The notes beneath the pieces were generated by a model, which did not search any database, was not told the origin of the DNA, and worked only from the letters and a program-made list of their open reading frames with translations. Below, piece by piece: positions 27,647-38,001 of a stretch of 64,000 bases of DNA. The DNA is taken from positions 94,293 to 158,292 of the forward strand of contig UQCQ01000002.1 of assembly GCA_900539595.1 (NCBI GenBank). The letters run 5' to 3'. Source of the stretch: an uncultured Mollicutes bacterium (GTDB lineage: Bacteria > Bacillota_I > Bacilli_A > RFN20 > CAG-826). The position numbers and the translations under genes were made by a program. Positions within the stretch are counted from its first letter, which is position 1. Each line of letters opens with the position of its first letter.

Positions 27647-30022
27647 ATGAAGAAAAAACCAGCAATGCTGTTAACCCTATCGGCGATGGCCGTATTGGGA
27701 TTGGCTTCTTGCGGGGGCCCCACGACTTCGGAACCGGGTTCTAGCATAAAGCCAGATGTTATCGATAGCATGTCGACGGTCATTACCAAAAAGGGATTGA
27801 CCATTGACGATGCTAGCGGCTCGGCGAGTGTTAAAGTGTTCACCGCTTCCGCTGACGGCCTCTATGAAGCCGGCACAACAATCGCCTTCGAAGTAAAGGC
27901 CAAGGAATTCTCCGATATCACCGGAGTTTACTTCCAAGGCGTCTTGCTTTCGGAGGAACCAGGCTCCTTCTCGGTCACCATGCCGAACGTCGATGCGACG
28001 ATCAAAGTCACCACTCGCGTTTACGGAGAGGAAGGACTCCTCGATCCTAGCGAAGTCGACGAAACGGTCGTACCAAAACTCGCTGCCGATAAAAAAGGCG
28101 ATTACGAATCCGTGAAAGCCGCTTACGCCAAACTCACCGCGGCCCTGGAAAAGTCTGCCGACGTGGAAAAAACGTTCCTCGGTACCTTCCAAGTCAGTGG
28201 CGAAGACACCCCCGTCATTAAGGGGGCCATGAACCTTGGATCTTCCATCGGAGAAACCAGCTGGAAAGGGACTTTTGGAGCAAATAACCAAGTCTTCCTA
28301 GAAGGCAGGGATGACGATGGCAATTTCCTTTATAAGCAACGCGGCTATGATTCCTTCGGGCATTATTACGAAGAAAGCCAAGCCCTTGTGAAGCCCTCGA
28401 TTGCGAAAAGCATGGTAGATTTAAATGGAAACTATAGTGCGGGACGTCACACGATTGTCGCGAAAAACGTCATTGCCGACACCACCGCAGAAGGGGAACC
28501 CGCGACCGCTGCCGCAGGCGAAATCCTTCAGAAGGATGCCGAAAAAGCAATTCATTCTACCGGTATTGGCCAAGCTTTGATCGACAACTACTTTACGGCA
28601 GGACAAACCTATAACTTCGTCGATGAGCAAAAGACGGTTGAAGGCGATACCGAAATCGTTTCCTATAAGGCCAAAGTCGTTGCCCTTGACAGCGTCCTCG
28701 CCGAAGACAAGAAATCCTTCACGACCACGCTTCAAGCCGTGGTTCCAGCGGTTCTAGTGAAGCGCTATACCTTGGTTTGCACTTTCGATGGCGATGGGCT
28801 TCTTACCCACGTCGAACAAAAGGTGGAAACCACGAATCAAAAATTCCTCAACGAAGAGGATATGACGTTCGCGGAAGATGCAACTTTCACGACCATCAAC
28901 TCTTTCTCGATGGATGCTGCCCGGGCCTACAAGAAAGACATCGCGTTCAACGATTTGTCCAAATACGCGATGACCGATTATTCCGTTAAATTCGCCACTG
29001 AACGCATCACCGACGGCAACACGACGGTTCAGCTTGAAAATAACGAAGTCTATGCTTTCGGAACCATCGAGTCGATCAAATACACCTCCAATACGTTGGC
29101 TCTAGATAGCGTCGCGATCATCAACCCGGTTTGCCTTGGATTCAAAGAAGGCTTCGAAGACATGGGGGAATTCGACGCGAAGAACCAATACGTTACCTTG
29201 AAGGAAACAGGAAAAGTCGTCCTTCTCTTCGATAACCTCTTTGGCCAAACCAAGGAAGTTGAATTGGACGTCAAGACCCCGAAGGTCTTCAAAGTCACGG
29301 GTTCCATTTCTTCCAATAAGGCCTATACGGAAACCCCGATTACGGTTCGAGCAATTGGAACTCCGAAGCAAGCCGACAACTTGGAATTGGGTCTTGATCT
29401 TGGAGACAACGAGACTCAAGCCACTTTTGTTAAAGAAGCCGAAAAAGACGAGAATGGAAACACCCTCTTCACGATTACCCCAAAAGCGGAAGGCAAGCTG
29501 GATGGCTTTGTCTTCGCAGTAGGCAATCCGGATGTTAAGTACAAGTTCCACGCCGACGTCCTTGGCAAACCCGATTACGACACGATCATCCATAACCTCA
29601 CGACTTTGACAATCGGAATGCGCGAGGAGTATTCCAGTGGTTGGTACGACTACGCTAAAGGCCTCTACTTCAACTTCAATGCTCCTGTAGATGGCGTTGG
29701 CACCGGCCAATGGCAAGGCGAATACGACGATGACGGCGATATCACCTACTATCACGGAACCTTCCGCTACACGGTTACCAACAATAACGGCATCCCTGAG
29801 TTCAAGCTGACGAAAGCCACTCCGGAAACCGATGGATCCTATAAAGCCCTCGCCGTTTACGTGAATGCTTCCTACACCATTGAAAGCTTCGTCGTGGAAT
29901 CCAACACGACAATGACGTTCACCACCGATCGTTATTTCCTCAATTATAGTGATGGCCGAACCCAGTTCACGATGGCGACACAAGATTCGCGGATGCCACT
30001 AAACAAAGGAACCGAAAAATAA
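27647..30022 (+). CDS. Lipoprotein with Ig-like domains, paralogue A (791 aa)
   Basis: Signal peptide ending in LASC (Cys near 22), then a short linker. After a small beta domain (residues ~45-125) come a helical segment (KLTAALEKSADVEKTF) and a large beta domain, a bacterial Ig-like pair near residues 500-620 (VFKVTGSISSNKAYTETPI) and a C-terminal beta domain. The following gene has the same order of segments at low identity, for instance VTLRFDNGLG against VVLLFDNLFG here, and both carry the T(L/V)VCTFDGDGLL/ILEITIDGSGFL pattern in the middle. Ribosome site AAAGG. Surface role, ligand unknown. Confidence 0.8.
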   Translation: MKKKPAMLLTLSAMAVLGLASCGGPTTSEPGSSIKPDVIDSMSTVITKKGLTIDDASGSASVKVFTASADGLYEAGTTIAFEVKAKEFSDITGVYFQGVLLSEEPGSFSVTMPNVDATIKVTTRVYGEEGLLDPSEVDETVVPKLAADKKGDYESVKAAYAKLTAALEKSADVEKTFLGTFQVSGEDTPVIKGAMNLGSSIGETSWKGTFGANNQVFLEGRDDDGNFLYKQRGYDSFGHYYEESQALVKPSIAKSMVDLNGNYSAGRHTIVAKNVIADTTAEGEPATAAAGEILQKDAEKAIHSTGIGQALIDNYFTAGQTYNFVDEQKTVEGDTEIVSYKAKVVALDSVLAEDKKSFTTTLQAVVPAVLVKRYTLVCTFDGDGLLTHVEQKVETTNQKFLNEEDMTFAEDATFTTINSFSMDAARAYKKDIAFNDLSKYAMTDYSVKFATERITDGNTTVQLENNEVYAFGTIESIKYTSNTLALDSVAIINPVCLGFKEGFEDMGEFDAKNQYVTLKETGKVVLLFDNLFGQTKEVELDVKTPKVFKVTGSISSNKAYTETPITVRAIGTPKQADNLELGLDLGDNETQATFVKEAEKDENGNTLFTITPKAEGKLDGFVFAVGNPDVKYKFHADVLGKPDYDTIIHNLTTLTIGMREEYSSGWYDYAKGLYFNFNAPVDGVGTGQWQGEYDDDGDITYYHGTFRYTVTNNNGIPEFKLTKATPETDGSYKALAVYVNASYTIESFVVESNTTMTFTTDRYFLNYSDGRTQFTMATQDSRMPLNKGTEK

Positions 30023-30039
30023 GAAAGAAGGTACCGATC

Positions 30040-32517
30040 ATGAAAAAAACCAAAACATTCGTTGCGGGCATGAGTTTGCTTCTTGTGCTCGGACTTGCTG
30101 GATGCGGCGCCGAAGTTCCTGCGGACTCCGCTTCCGTTACTAAACCCGATCCCATCATCAACGTCATCCCCGTCGACAAGACCGTCAAGGTCGAAGTCGG
30201 CGCGGTTGAAGGGGCCAGCGTCGTTTTAAGCGGCGAAGGCAAACAAGCCGACGGCTCCTTCCTTCCTGGCTCGAAAGCGATCGCAGAAATCACGGTCACG
30301 GCAGCCGGTAAAATCGTCGACTGGGTCGACGTTAATGGCAACCGCGTTGAAGATCCGGATGGTGATGGCAAATACGAATTCTTCGTTCCGAATTCCGACT
30401 GCACCGTCTCGGTGACGCTCGCGGAAGGACTCCCCGTGGTAAACGAAATCGCCGCGGACGCTTATCCTAGCCTTACCGAAGAAGAAATCGCCAACCCGGA
30501 AGCCGCCTACAAGGCTTTTGAAAAACTCACCGAAGCGATCAAAAAGACCGAAGAAGTCAACCAACGTTTCGAAACCGGAGCAAACTTCAGCTTACAATGC
30601 GAATCTATTCTCAGCGAAGCTTCGTTGAAGCCCTTTGCCACCCCGCTTGGATTCTCCGAAAGCAAAGACGTTAAAGGCGTTTATGAAGTCGGTTCTAACG
30701 ACGTCATGAAAGGCGTTGTGACCTACACCTCATCAAGCAAAACCAACGTTTTCGAGTTCGAAAACGGCAAGATTGGCACGGATAACTTCTATCGTAGCCA
30801 GAAAAAACTCTCCAATTCTCCTTCTTCCACGACGGGACAATTAAACGTCAGCCATGGAACGGATTCGGTGGATCTGCAGCGCGTCGTCGCCGATGACATG
30901 ACCGCCGAACAAGGATTCGTTGCTGCGGATATGACGAGAAAATCCGAAGCGGAAGCCGCGACCAAATCCTGGATTGGATTCGGATTGCTCGATTCTTACC
31001 TTAATGGTGGCAAATACGCCTTCAACTCGATCACCAAGACCGAAACGGCCGCTACCGACGAAGGTGCTGAACCCGTGGCTCCGACTTATGCGTTCCTCAA
31101 GGAACACAAGCTCAAGAAATTCGAATCGAAACTAGCCGAAGACAAAAAGTCTGTTGTCATCACAATCGAAGAGGAATACAACCAACGCGACGCTTCCTAT
31201 AAGCCCTATTTCGCGAAACGGATCCTCGAAATCACAATCGATGGCTCTGGCTTCTTGAGCAACGTCGATTATTCTTGGACCGAATTCGATTCCTCCAAGG
31301 GGACGGATGGCGTTTATAACGATTCAGAAGCTTCCCGCGCTGTCAATACCTTCCACTTCGATGCCCAAAAAGGGTTCCGCAAAATGGAAGAAAAAGTCGA
31401 TATGACCCCGTATTGCTTAACTGGCGGCTACTCGATGAAATTCAACTACAAGCTCGATGTGGACGGCAAAACGAAGACCATCGAAGGAGATGGAGCCTCG
31501 ATGCAAGTCGGCGGGTCCTTCGAAATCTCCTCCTATAGCAGCTCTCCCTTCGTCATGACTCCTCTTGAAGAAGATGCGGGCAAGCCGAAATTCGTCCAGC
31601 CGATCTTCCTTGGACTCGACGATGCCGCGAAGGAATACCTCTCCTTCGAACCGGGCTCCACGAGTTCTAAGATTACGGCGAAGAAGATTGGACAAGTCAC
31701 CCTCCGCTTCGATAATGGTCTCGGCTATATCAGCGAATTCCCCGTGAAGATCACCGATATCCTCCCCTATGAGATTTCTGCTTCCTTGAGCACTTCGACT
31801 CTCTTCCTTGGAGACTCGGCCACGATTACTGCTAGCATTTCCCCAAAGAAAGCTTCGCAGGATATCCGCGTCGTTCTCCCCGAAGACGACCCGACGAAAT
31901 CCACCATCAAGGAAAACGTCGTCGAAAACGGAGACGGAACTACGACCAAGACCTGGACGATCACTCCGACCGCGCTGGGGCAATCCTCTGTGACGCTAAT
32001 TGCTAACGCCAACGAGAAAGTCACCAAGACTTTGGAATTCGGCGTCTACGAGAAGCCGACTTATGAAGCCGTTCACAAAGCGATGTTGGAGAAATCCTTC
32101 GGCATCAGCGAAGATTTCAAGATCCCCTATCAGGGTTACTACGGAACCTCCACTTCCACGCTCTACAAGCAGTCCTACATCACCTTCTCGGATTACGAAG
32201 AAGGAAAAACCTATGGCACCATGAAGTTTGCGGAAAAGAAATCGTGGGGCACCGGTTTCTACGAATACACCTACTACTACCAGATGGATCCGGAAACGTT
32301 GCAAATCACGCTTTCGTTTACCAGCGACCTGGATGCCAATGGAAAATTGGACCCCTCTACCATCGTCAACAAAACCTCTTTGTCTGGCATGTTTAAGGTT
32401 CAAGAAGTGGCATTCATCACGGAATCGACGTTAAATGTTGGTGTTTCTTATTACAGTGTCAAGGACACGGTTCCTGGTATGACCGTCGCCTTTGCCGCGA
32501 TGGACCGCGTTGCCTAA
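30040..32517 (+). CDS. Lipoprotein with Ig-like domains, paralogue B (825 aa)
   Basis: Signal peptide ending in LAGC (Cys near 22). Architecture mirrors the gene upstream: small N-terminal beta domain with VNGNRVEDPDGDGKYEF, a helical stretch (YKAFEKLTEAIKKTEEV), a large beta domain, Ig-like domains (residues ~560-690, ISASLSTSTLFLGDSATIT) and a C-terminal beta domain. The two were made by an old tandem duplication. Seventeen bases separate it from paralogue A; it has AGAAAGAAGG as ribosome site and ends just before a terminator, so the pair forms one operon. Confidence 0.8.
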   Translation: MKKTKTFVAGMSLLLVLGLAGCGAEVPADSASVTKPDPIINVIPVDKTVKVEVGAVEGASVVLSGEGKQADGSFLPGSKAIAEITVTAAGKIVDWVDVNGNRVEDPDGDGKYEFFVPNSDCTVSVTLAEGLPVVNEIAADAYPSLTEEEIANPEAAYKAFEKLTEAIKKTEEVNQRFETGANFSLQCESILSEASLKPFATPLGFSESKDVKGVYEVGSNDVMKGVVTYTSSSKTNVFEFENGKIGTDNFYRSQKKLSNSPSSTTGQLNVSHGTDSVDLQRVVADDMTAEQGFVAADMTRKSEAEAATKSWIGFGLLDSYLNGGKYAFNSITKTETAATDEGAEPVAPTYAFLKEHKLKKFESKLAEDKKSVVITIEEEYNQRDASYKPYFAKRILEITIDGSGFLSNVDYSWTEFDSSKGTDGVYNDSEASRAVNTFHFDAQKGFRKMEEKVDMTPYCLTGGYSMKFNYKLDVDGKTKTIEGDGASMQVGGSFEISSYSSSPFVMTPLEEDAGKPKFVQPIFLGLDDAAKEYLSFEPGSTSSKITAKKIGQVTLRFDNGLGYISEFPVKITDILPYEISASLSTSTLFLGDSATITASISPKKASQDIRVVLPEDDPTKSTIKENVVENGDGTTTKTWTITPTALGQSSVTLIANANEKVTKTLEFGVYEKPTYEAVHKAMLEKSFGISEDFKIPYQGYYGTSTSTLYKQSYITFSDYEEGKTYGTMKFAEKKSWGTGFYEYTYYYQMDPETLQITLSFTSDLDANGKLDPSTIVNKTSLSGMFKVQEVAFITESTLNVGVSYYSVKDTVPGMTVAFAAMDRVA

Positions 32518-32539
32518 TCCTCATCTCTAACCTTCGATT

Positions 32540-32567
32540 CGCCTTCCTTTACGGGGAGGCGTTTTTT
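32540..32567 (+). terminator. Terminator of the paralogous lipoprotein pair
   Basis: Arms CGCCT(TCC) (32540-32547) and (GGG)AGGCG (32553-32561) with a TTTAC loop and six T behind. Just after it, TTGAAA (32569-32574) and TATCTT (32591-32596) could form the promoter of the next gene. Confidence 0.8.
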
Positions 32568-32625
32568 CTTGAAAAAATCTCGCGCAGGTGTATCTTTTTC
32601 GCGTTTATATTGCCAAGGACAAAAC

Positions 32626-35091
32626 ATGAAAAAACCTCTTCTCTTCCCTTTGTCGATTTGTTTATTAAGCCTCGTGGCTTGTGGTAGGCCCGCACCTAGC
32701 GAGCCCTCTTCCTCCGCGACCAGCGATTCGTTAACGACCTCTTCTGATATCGATCGGCCCGATGGTTCGAGTGAATCCTCTTCTAGTAGCGAGTCCACCT
32801 ATATCCCTCCGATTGATACCAATTCCGGGGATAAAGCTCAGATTTATTCGACTTTAGTAGCCGCGGCAGAAGGCGGGAATTACACGATTTCTTATGAAGA
32901 AAACGTCGATGGGGTATTGACCCGTCAAGAAGACGCGATTACCCCGAGTTATATCAGTAGAAAGTTCTCTCGTGGTGGCTATATCCTCCTTTCTTCCTAT
33001 AATCCCGAATATGGCAAGGATGCCTATTTTGCTTATGAGCGAAAGGGAGATTCCATCGAAGTTTTAAACGCGGTCAAGACCACCCAAATTACGGCAACTT
33101 CCCAATCTCCGATTCCGGCGAACAAAGAAGACGATTGGTCGATGTTAAACCCCTTAGGGAATATCGCTGAACCGGAAAACCGAGTGACGGAGAACTTCAT
33201 CTCCTTTGATGAGGCCAATGGCATTTATTCCGAGCGGCAAGCTTTTATCGTGGCCATGGGTAGAGCCCTTGGCTACCGCACCTTGGCCATGACTGGACGC
33301 ATCGCCCAAGTCCGTTTTGCCTTGCTTCAAGACGGGACCGTTCAATTCGATTTAATGACGTGGAAAGACGCTTTGGACGATGACAATTTGAATATCCAAA
33401 CCTTTGCAACAGGCTATCTTTCTAAAGTCGGCTCCACTTCCGATTCCGTTTTGGATACCTTCCGTTCTTCTTTTGCTTTTCCTAGCGAATCTTTAAGCGA
33501 AGCGGCTTCGAGCTATTTTGAAGGCAATAAAGCCAAAGCTATGACCGAGGTTACTAAAATCCAAGGAGACCAATCCATTTGGGATTCTTCGATTTCCTTT
33601 GAGTCCGAACCGGGGCAAAGGAAAATCAATGTCCGTCGTGATAATCCGCGCGGGGTTTTAGATGATGCGAGTTACATCCGAAAAGCGGCTTCTGGATATG
33701 CCGAAGAAGTCTTTATCAACGGGAATAACGAAATCGAAACCAAGCGTCTAGATTACTTATACAAGGATTCCGCTTATCTCCAAGTCAACGATTACCTGGA
33801 TTTAAGCGCCTTCCGGAAGAAAAGCGATGGGACCTACCATTATTATGGACCGGCGAGCAATGGCATCTTCGACAGTTTGACCACCTATAGCCTCTATTTT
33901 GGGGACATTCGTTCCATGGATGCGGTTCTAGATGAAAACGGTCTCCGTTTTCGAGGGGAATCTTACGAAGATTCTAAGGGGACAAAGCGCGTTTTCGACA
34001 TGAAAATCGAAACGCCGACCGAGATCAGTCTAACTCCCGCGGAAGTCGATACGACGGACACGGATTACCAAAAACTTCAAAGCGCGTTTAGCTATTTTGC
34101 CGATCCCAAAAACCCATTCCACGCGGTAGAAATCAATAATTCCAACGTCAGTACCTTAACCGATGAAAAGCGGCAAATCGGGGATTATTACCGGAATGGA
34201 GATTATTTCTTCTTCTTAAATGCCGATCTTTCCCGTTCTTCTTATGGATATAAGGCAAAAGAAGGCGCGGTCCAGCCCTTCTCAATGTCTTTTACCTATC
34301 AATATGGGGATGATGATAGCGATACCTCCTCTTGGCATTATGAAGGCACGACTTCCCCCAAAGGAAACGCAATAGAAGGCAAAACCTTATCCGACATGAT
34401 GGGATTTGTCTCCCATCCCGAAATCTTTACCAAGGTCAGCGACAACAAATACGGCGTCAAAGCCTTCGTTAACGGCATTGGTCAAGTCATGTTCCCAGAA
34501 GGGGATAACGATTCCAAAGATTACGATACCTACTTCACCTTGGATGAATCGGGAAGAGTTTCCACCTACGAATATTGGTCCACGAGCCTTGGATATCGAA
34601 AATTGACCTTTGAATATGAAGTTCCCGCAATCCAAGATGGTATCTTCACCTTCCGTGAAAAGAATACTCTCGACTTAAAAGGAATCGATCAAATCGCCTA
34701 TACCACGTGGGAAACGGGTTATGGCTGGTTCTACAACTATCAACTGGTCCGCCTCTATAAGGACGTGTTGAAAATGTCGGATTCCGATGCCAGAACCGCG
34801 GCGAACACGATTCCCTATTTACTCGACGACACCTTTAAAGGATATGCGTTTGAAACCGTTGCCGCGGTGGGAACTACCGTAGGCCTATATTCCACGAAGG
34901 GATCGGATAAAACGCGAAAAGTATACGCGAATAAATACAAGGATTACCTTCTTCAATGCGGCTATACCCTCGAAACGGATGCGTCGGGGAAAGCTTATTA
35001 CGCGGGGCAATATTGCGATATCTACATCGGAGAGGACCTCGGAACTTCCGGCAAGGGATTCACCTTCGTCTTACACGCCTCTAGCAGATAA
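32626..35091 (+). CDS. Lipoprotein of unknown function, 821 aa
   Basis: Signal peptide ending in LVAC (Cys near 19), then a long Ser/Thr linker with SSSSSES. The body is beta-rich, with paired patterns such as YxxxxDYxxYFTLDESGRVS in the middle and, at the C-terminus, a module with YKDYLLQCGYTLETD that matches the Y-x-x-x-L-x-x-(A/C)G(F/Y) modules in the lipoproteins at 25082 and 38211. I chose the second methionine (32626) because AAGGA precedes it and the signal peptide starts there. No known domain is recognised. Confidence 0.75.
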   Translation: MKKPLLFPLSICLLSLVACGRPAPSEPSSSATSDSLTTSSDIDRPDGSSESSSSSESTYIPPIDTNSGDKAQIYSTLVAAAEGGNYTISYEENVDGVLTRQEDAITPSYISRKFSRGGYILLSSYNPEYGKDAYFAYERKGDSIEVLNAVKTTQITATSQSPIPANKEDDWSMLNPLGNIAEPENRVTENFISFDEANGIYSERQAFIVAMGRALGYRTLAMTGRIAQVRFALLQDGTVQFDLMTWKDALDDDNLNIQTFATGYLSKVGSTSDSVLDTFRSSFAFPSESLSEAASSYFEGNKAKAMTEVTKIQGDQSIWDSSISFESEPGQRKINVRRDNPRGVLDDASYIRKAASGYAEEVFINGNNEIETKRLDYLYKDSAYLQVNDYLDLSAFRKKSDGTYHYYGPASNGIFDSLTTYSLYFGDIRSMDAVLDENGLRFRGESYEDSKGTKRVFDMKIETPTEISLTPAEVDTTDTDYQKLQSAFSYFADPKNPFHAVEINNSNVSTLTDEKRQIGDYYRNGDYFFFLNADLSRSSYGYKAKEGAVQPFSMSFTYQYGDDDSDTSSWHYEGTTSPKGNAIEGKTLSDMMGFVSHPEIFTKVSDNKYGVKAFVNGIGQVMFPEGDNDSKDYDTYFTLDESGRVSTYEYWSTSLGYRKLTFEYEVPAIQDGIFTFREKNTLDLKGIDQIAYTTWETGYGWFYNYQLVRLYKDVLKMSDSDARTAANTIPYLLDDTFKGYAFETVAAVGTTVGLYSTKGSDKTRKVYANKYKDYLLQCGYTLETDASGKAYYAGQYCDIYIGEDLGTSGKGFTFVLHASSR

Positions 35092-35097
35092 AGATAA

Positions 35098-35144
35098 AGT
35101 CAGCCCTTCCTTCTTTATAGAAAGAAGAAAAGGTTGACTTTTTT
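35098..35144 (+). terminator. Terminator of the 821-aa lipoprotein
   Basis: A long stem: AGTCA-GCC-CTTC... (from 35098) pairs with ...GAAG-AAAAGG-TTGACT (to 35139), with an ATAG loop at about 35117-35120 and T residues to 35144. Confidence 0.8.
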
Positions 35145-35188
35145 CTTTTTCTCTTCAAACTATCTAAGCCTATTTGGAGGTTTTTATT

Positions 35189-37027
35189 ATGCAAAAATCA
35201 ACATTATTTACTTTAGCTTCCGCGGCCTTATTGGCCTTGGTATCTTGTGGAGGAGAAAGTCAGCCTTCTTCTAGCTCGACTTCTACCCCATCTACGGATT
35301 CTTCGGTCAGTTCTTCTGAACCCCTTCCCCAGGGGGAGAAATTAACCGTCAATGCGGCGGCGACTTTATTAGAATCCTTAGCCCAAAAGGAAACGGAGTC
35401 TTCTTCGAGAGCGAATGTCAAAACCGTGACATCGATTAACGAGTCCAAGACGACCCGTGAAGAATCCCATACCCTTTATAAAGATGGTTCCTCCTCTTAC
35501 GAAGGGAAAGTAAGCAAAGGAGAAAAAGTAGACGCGTTTCAAGGTCGTAAACTTCAAAGGGAGGATACTTTCCTTTCTAACGGGGTTGCTTCCAAGAAAA
35601 ACCGCTTATACTGGGCGGAAAAGCACGAGAATTCCTTTGCTATCGACCAAGAAACCTCCTGCAGAATCTATGAAGTTTTAGAAGACGGCCAGGAATCGAG
35701 TTCGCCCTATATCCCCGCTTCGAGCGCATCTTTCACATTGACCGCGATGGTTTCGGGTTCCGTCCATGACTTCTTGGCCAGCGTCGCCGGGGACGTCAAT
35801 TTGCAGTCGGCGATGCCCTATTTTTACAAAACGGAAAGTGAAGGCACTTCTTATTACGACTTCAACGCCTCTTATTCTTATAGCGGCGATTTAGGAGACA
35901 CCGTTCAAATCGATTACGAAATCCATTTCTCCGTCAAGGACGATGTCCTCGTTTCTGGGTCCTATATTTCAGGAATGACCGATTCTAGAGGAAACGAAGA
36001 TCCCTATATCAAGTCTACTTCTTATGAAGGGAGTTTATCCTACGGAGAACGTTCTTCCTTCCCCATCGAAGGGTTGCTCGATGTGAATAGTTTCTTGCTT
36101 TCTAGCGTAAGCGACATCCAAATCCATTCTACTGGCAATGGAGGCGACATCGTAAAGGGGAACATTTCCAAAAATTCCTATTACGTGAGCGCTTCCCCCA
36201 AAACCTATCTCCCCGAGACGGCTTTGACGGGTCTATTGACTCCGATTTCTAGCACGGACGAATCTGTTTTGAAAGTCGGGAACGGATACGCGATCGAAGT
36301 CAAAGGCAAAACCGGATCCGCGACGATTACCTTCGCCTATGAAGGAAGAAACGAAGATGGGATCTTTGAGAAGAAGACCATCCAAAAAGAATTGATTGTT
36401 TCGGGCGTCGCTCCGAAGGAATTCAAGGTAACGGAAGACGAACTCATCGTGGGTTCGACTCTTGTTGTTGGAGAATCTTACGAAACCAGCCTAACCCTTT
36501 CCAGCGGCTCGGATTCAACCTTGGAAGTTACTTCCAGTGATCCCGAAGCCGTCGCGGTTTCTCTCAATAACAAAGGCAATTTGGTGATGGAAGCAAAAAA
36601 GGCCACCGCTTCGGTCACGGTGACTGTGACTCCTGTCGCCGCCCCGGATCTCGCCAAGACCTTCACCTACAAGGTTGAGGAAAAGAAGAATTCTCAGGAA
36701 ATGCTATTGGCCCATTATTTCAAATACACGAACCGTTTGGTGATTGGGACCAATTACGTGTTCTACGAACTCCATTTCAATAAAGACGGAAGCGGATATC
36801 GCCTCCAAAGCTTCAAAGAAAGTCCAAAAACCTACACGGACAAATTCACTTGGAGCATGGAAGGGGACCGCGTGAGCTTTGTCTGGGATAAAGATGCCAA
36901 AGGACACCTTTATGAATACGCGGAAATCTACGGCAACGGGCGTTCGCTTCTTTGCTTTGAAGCAGATTCTAGCGATGAATCTTCTTCTACGCCGAATGAC
37001 ACCTTATATCGCGGGGTGGCGTTATGA
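35189..37027 (+). CDS. Lipoprotein with C-terminal Ig-like (BIG2-type) domains, 612 aa
   Basis: Signal peptide with lipobox LVSC (Cys near 20) and a Ser-rich linker. Residues ~320-500 read as two bacterial Ig-like domains (for instance PISSTDESVLKVGNGYAIEVKGKTGSATITF-like pattern: S-x-D-x-S-V-L followed by G-x-A-x-I-T-F), ending in ASVTVTVTPVA. A final ~120-residue beta domain follows. GGAGG ribosome site before 35189 rather than the earlier ATG at 35174. Its stop overlaps the start of the next lipoprotein gene (ATGA), so they are coupled. Confidence 0.78.
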   Translation: MQKSTLFTLASAALLALVSCGGESQPSSSSTSTPSTDSSVSSSEPLPQGEKLTVNAAATLLESLAQKETESSSRANVKTVTSINESKTTREESHTLYKDGSSSYEGKVSKGEKVDAFQGRKLQREDTFLSNGVASKKNRLYWAEKHENSFAIDQETSCRIYEVLEDGQESSSPYIPASSASFTLTAMVSGSVHDFLASVAGDVNLQSAMPYFYKTESEGTSYYDFNASYSYSGDLGDTVQIDYEIHFSVKDDVLVSGSYISGMTDSRGNEDPYIKSTSYEGSLSYGERSSFPIEGLLDVNSFLLSSVSDIQIHSTGNGGDIVKGNISKNSYYVSASPKTYLPETALTGLLTPISSTDESVLKVGNGYAIEVKGKTGSATITFAYEGRNEDGIFEKKTIQKELIVSGVAPKEFKVTEDELIVGSTLVVGESYETSLTLSSGSDSTLEVTSSDPEAVAVSLNNKGNLVMEAKKATASVTVTVTPVAAPDLAKTFTYKVEEKKNSQEMLLAHYFKYTNRLVIGTNYVFYELHFNKDGSGYRLQSFKESPKTYTDKFTWSMEGDRVSFVWDKDAKGHLYEYAEIYGNGRSLLCFEADSSDESSSTPNDTLYRGVAL

Positions 37028-37923
37028 AGAAAAGCTTCCTTCTTCTTTTGTCCTGCGGCGCATTGCTAATTTCCTGTGGACAGCGCGGGGCTTCTTCGGA
37101 TTCTTCCGCCTCCTCCGTAACGGAACCTTCCGTGGATTCTTCGCTATCTTCTAGCGAGTCTAGTAGCGGAAACTCCGTTTACGTCGATCCGGATGCTGCT
37201 TCCAAAAAAGCCGAAATCCGTGAATGGATAACTTCTTTTAAGGAATTCGAAGGGAAGGTAGCCGTCGCTTCGATCATAGGTTACGAAGAAAAAGGCTACA
37301 TGACTTCGAATCAGGACGAATATTTTGTCATGGCCACCGAATCCACGTCGACACGCACCCGTTATGGCAAGAGTTCGGTCGGATCGATCGTCGTAGAAAA
37401 AGGGACGATTAAAATCAACGAGGGAGACCCCGAAGAATTTGAAAAGCAAACCTATCACGACGATACGCTGTATTATGCTTTGACTTCTTATGGGAACGGG
37501 GACAAAACCAAAGAGGTCACTTCCTATCAAATTGGATTAGAGAATACGTATTTGAACCTCTCCTTCTATCAGCAGCAATATAGCCTTCTAACGACTTATA
37601 TGAGCTATATTGGCAAAGGGAACGTCGTCGCGACTTATTCTTTGCCGAAAGTGGAAGGCAACAAGGAATACGAGATGTCCTATTCGGTGAAAACCGTGGA
37701 CGGCACGGCCACCATCCAAGAAATCGCCTATACCATTAAATTCAATATGGTGAATGGATACGTCGATTCCAGCCTTGTTAACATTGAGAACAAACTCTAC
37801 GTTGGAAATACCGTGGGACAATACGTGGCTTCCAGCGTCTCCTCCACCTATGATCAAGGGGATTATAAGAATGCGATCTTCGAGGGAAACGTATTTAATC
37901 CCAGCGAATTTGGGCAAAATTAG
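37024..37923 (+). CDS. Small lipoprotein of unknown function, 299 aa
   Basis: Signal peptide MKKSFLLLLSCGALLISC with lipobox LISC (Cys at 18), then a Ser-rich linker to about residue 50. The rest is a single beta-rich domain with no recognised family. Translation is coupled to the preceding lipoprotein by the ATGA overlap, and a strong terminator follows. The two proteins may work as a pair at the surface (inference). Confidence 0.75.
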   Translation: MKKSFLLLLSCGALLISCGQRGASSDSSASSVTEPSVDSSLSSSESSSGNSVYVDPDAASKKAEIREWITSFKEFEGKVAVASIIGYEEKGYMTSNQDEYFVMATESTSTRTRYGKSSVGSIVVEKGTIKINEGDPEEFEKQTYHDDTLYYALTSYGNGDKTKEVTSYQIGLENTYLNLSFYQQQYSLLTTYMSYIGKGNVVATYSLPKVEGNKEYEMSYSVKTVDGTATIQEIAYTIKFNMVNGYVDSSLVNIENKLYVGNTVGQYVASSVSSTYDQGDYKNAIFEGNVFNPSEFGQN

Positions 37924-37939
37924 TTGATAGAATGCCCTC

Positions 37940-37968
37940 AATCGCCTTGTGAATTCAAGGCGATTTTT
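37940..37968 (+). terminator. Terminator of the 612-aa/299-aa lipoprotein pair
   Basis: Ten-base arms AATCGCCTTG (37940-37949) and CAAGGCGATT (37956-37965) followed by TTT. Strong. Confidence 0.9.
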
Positions 37969-38001
37969 CTTTTACGGCATCGCTACGTCAAGGCGGTTAT
38001 C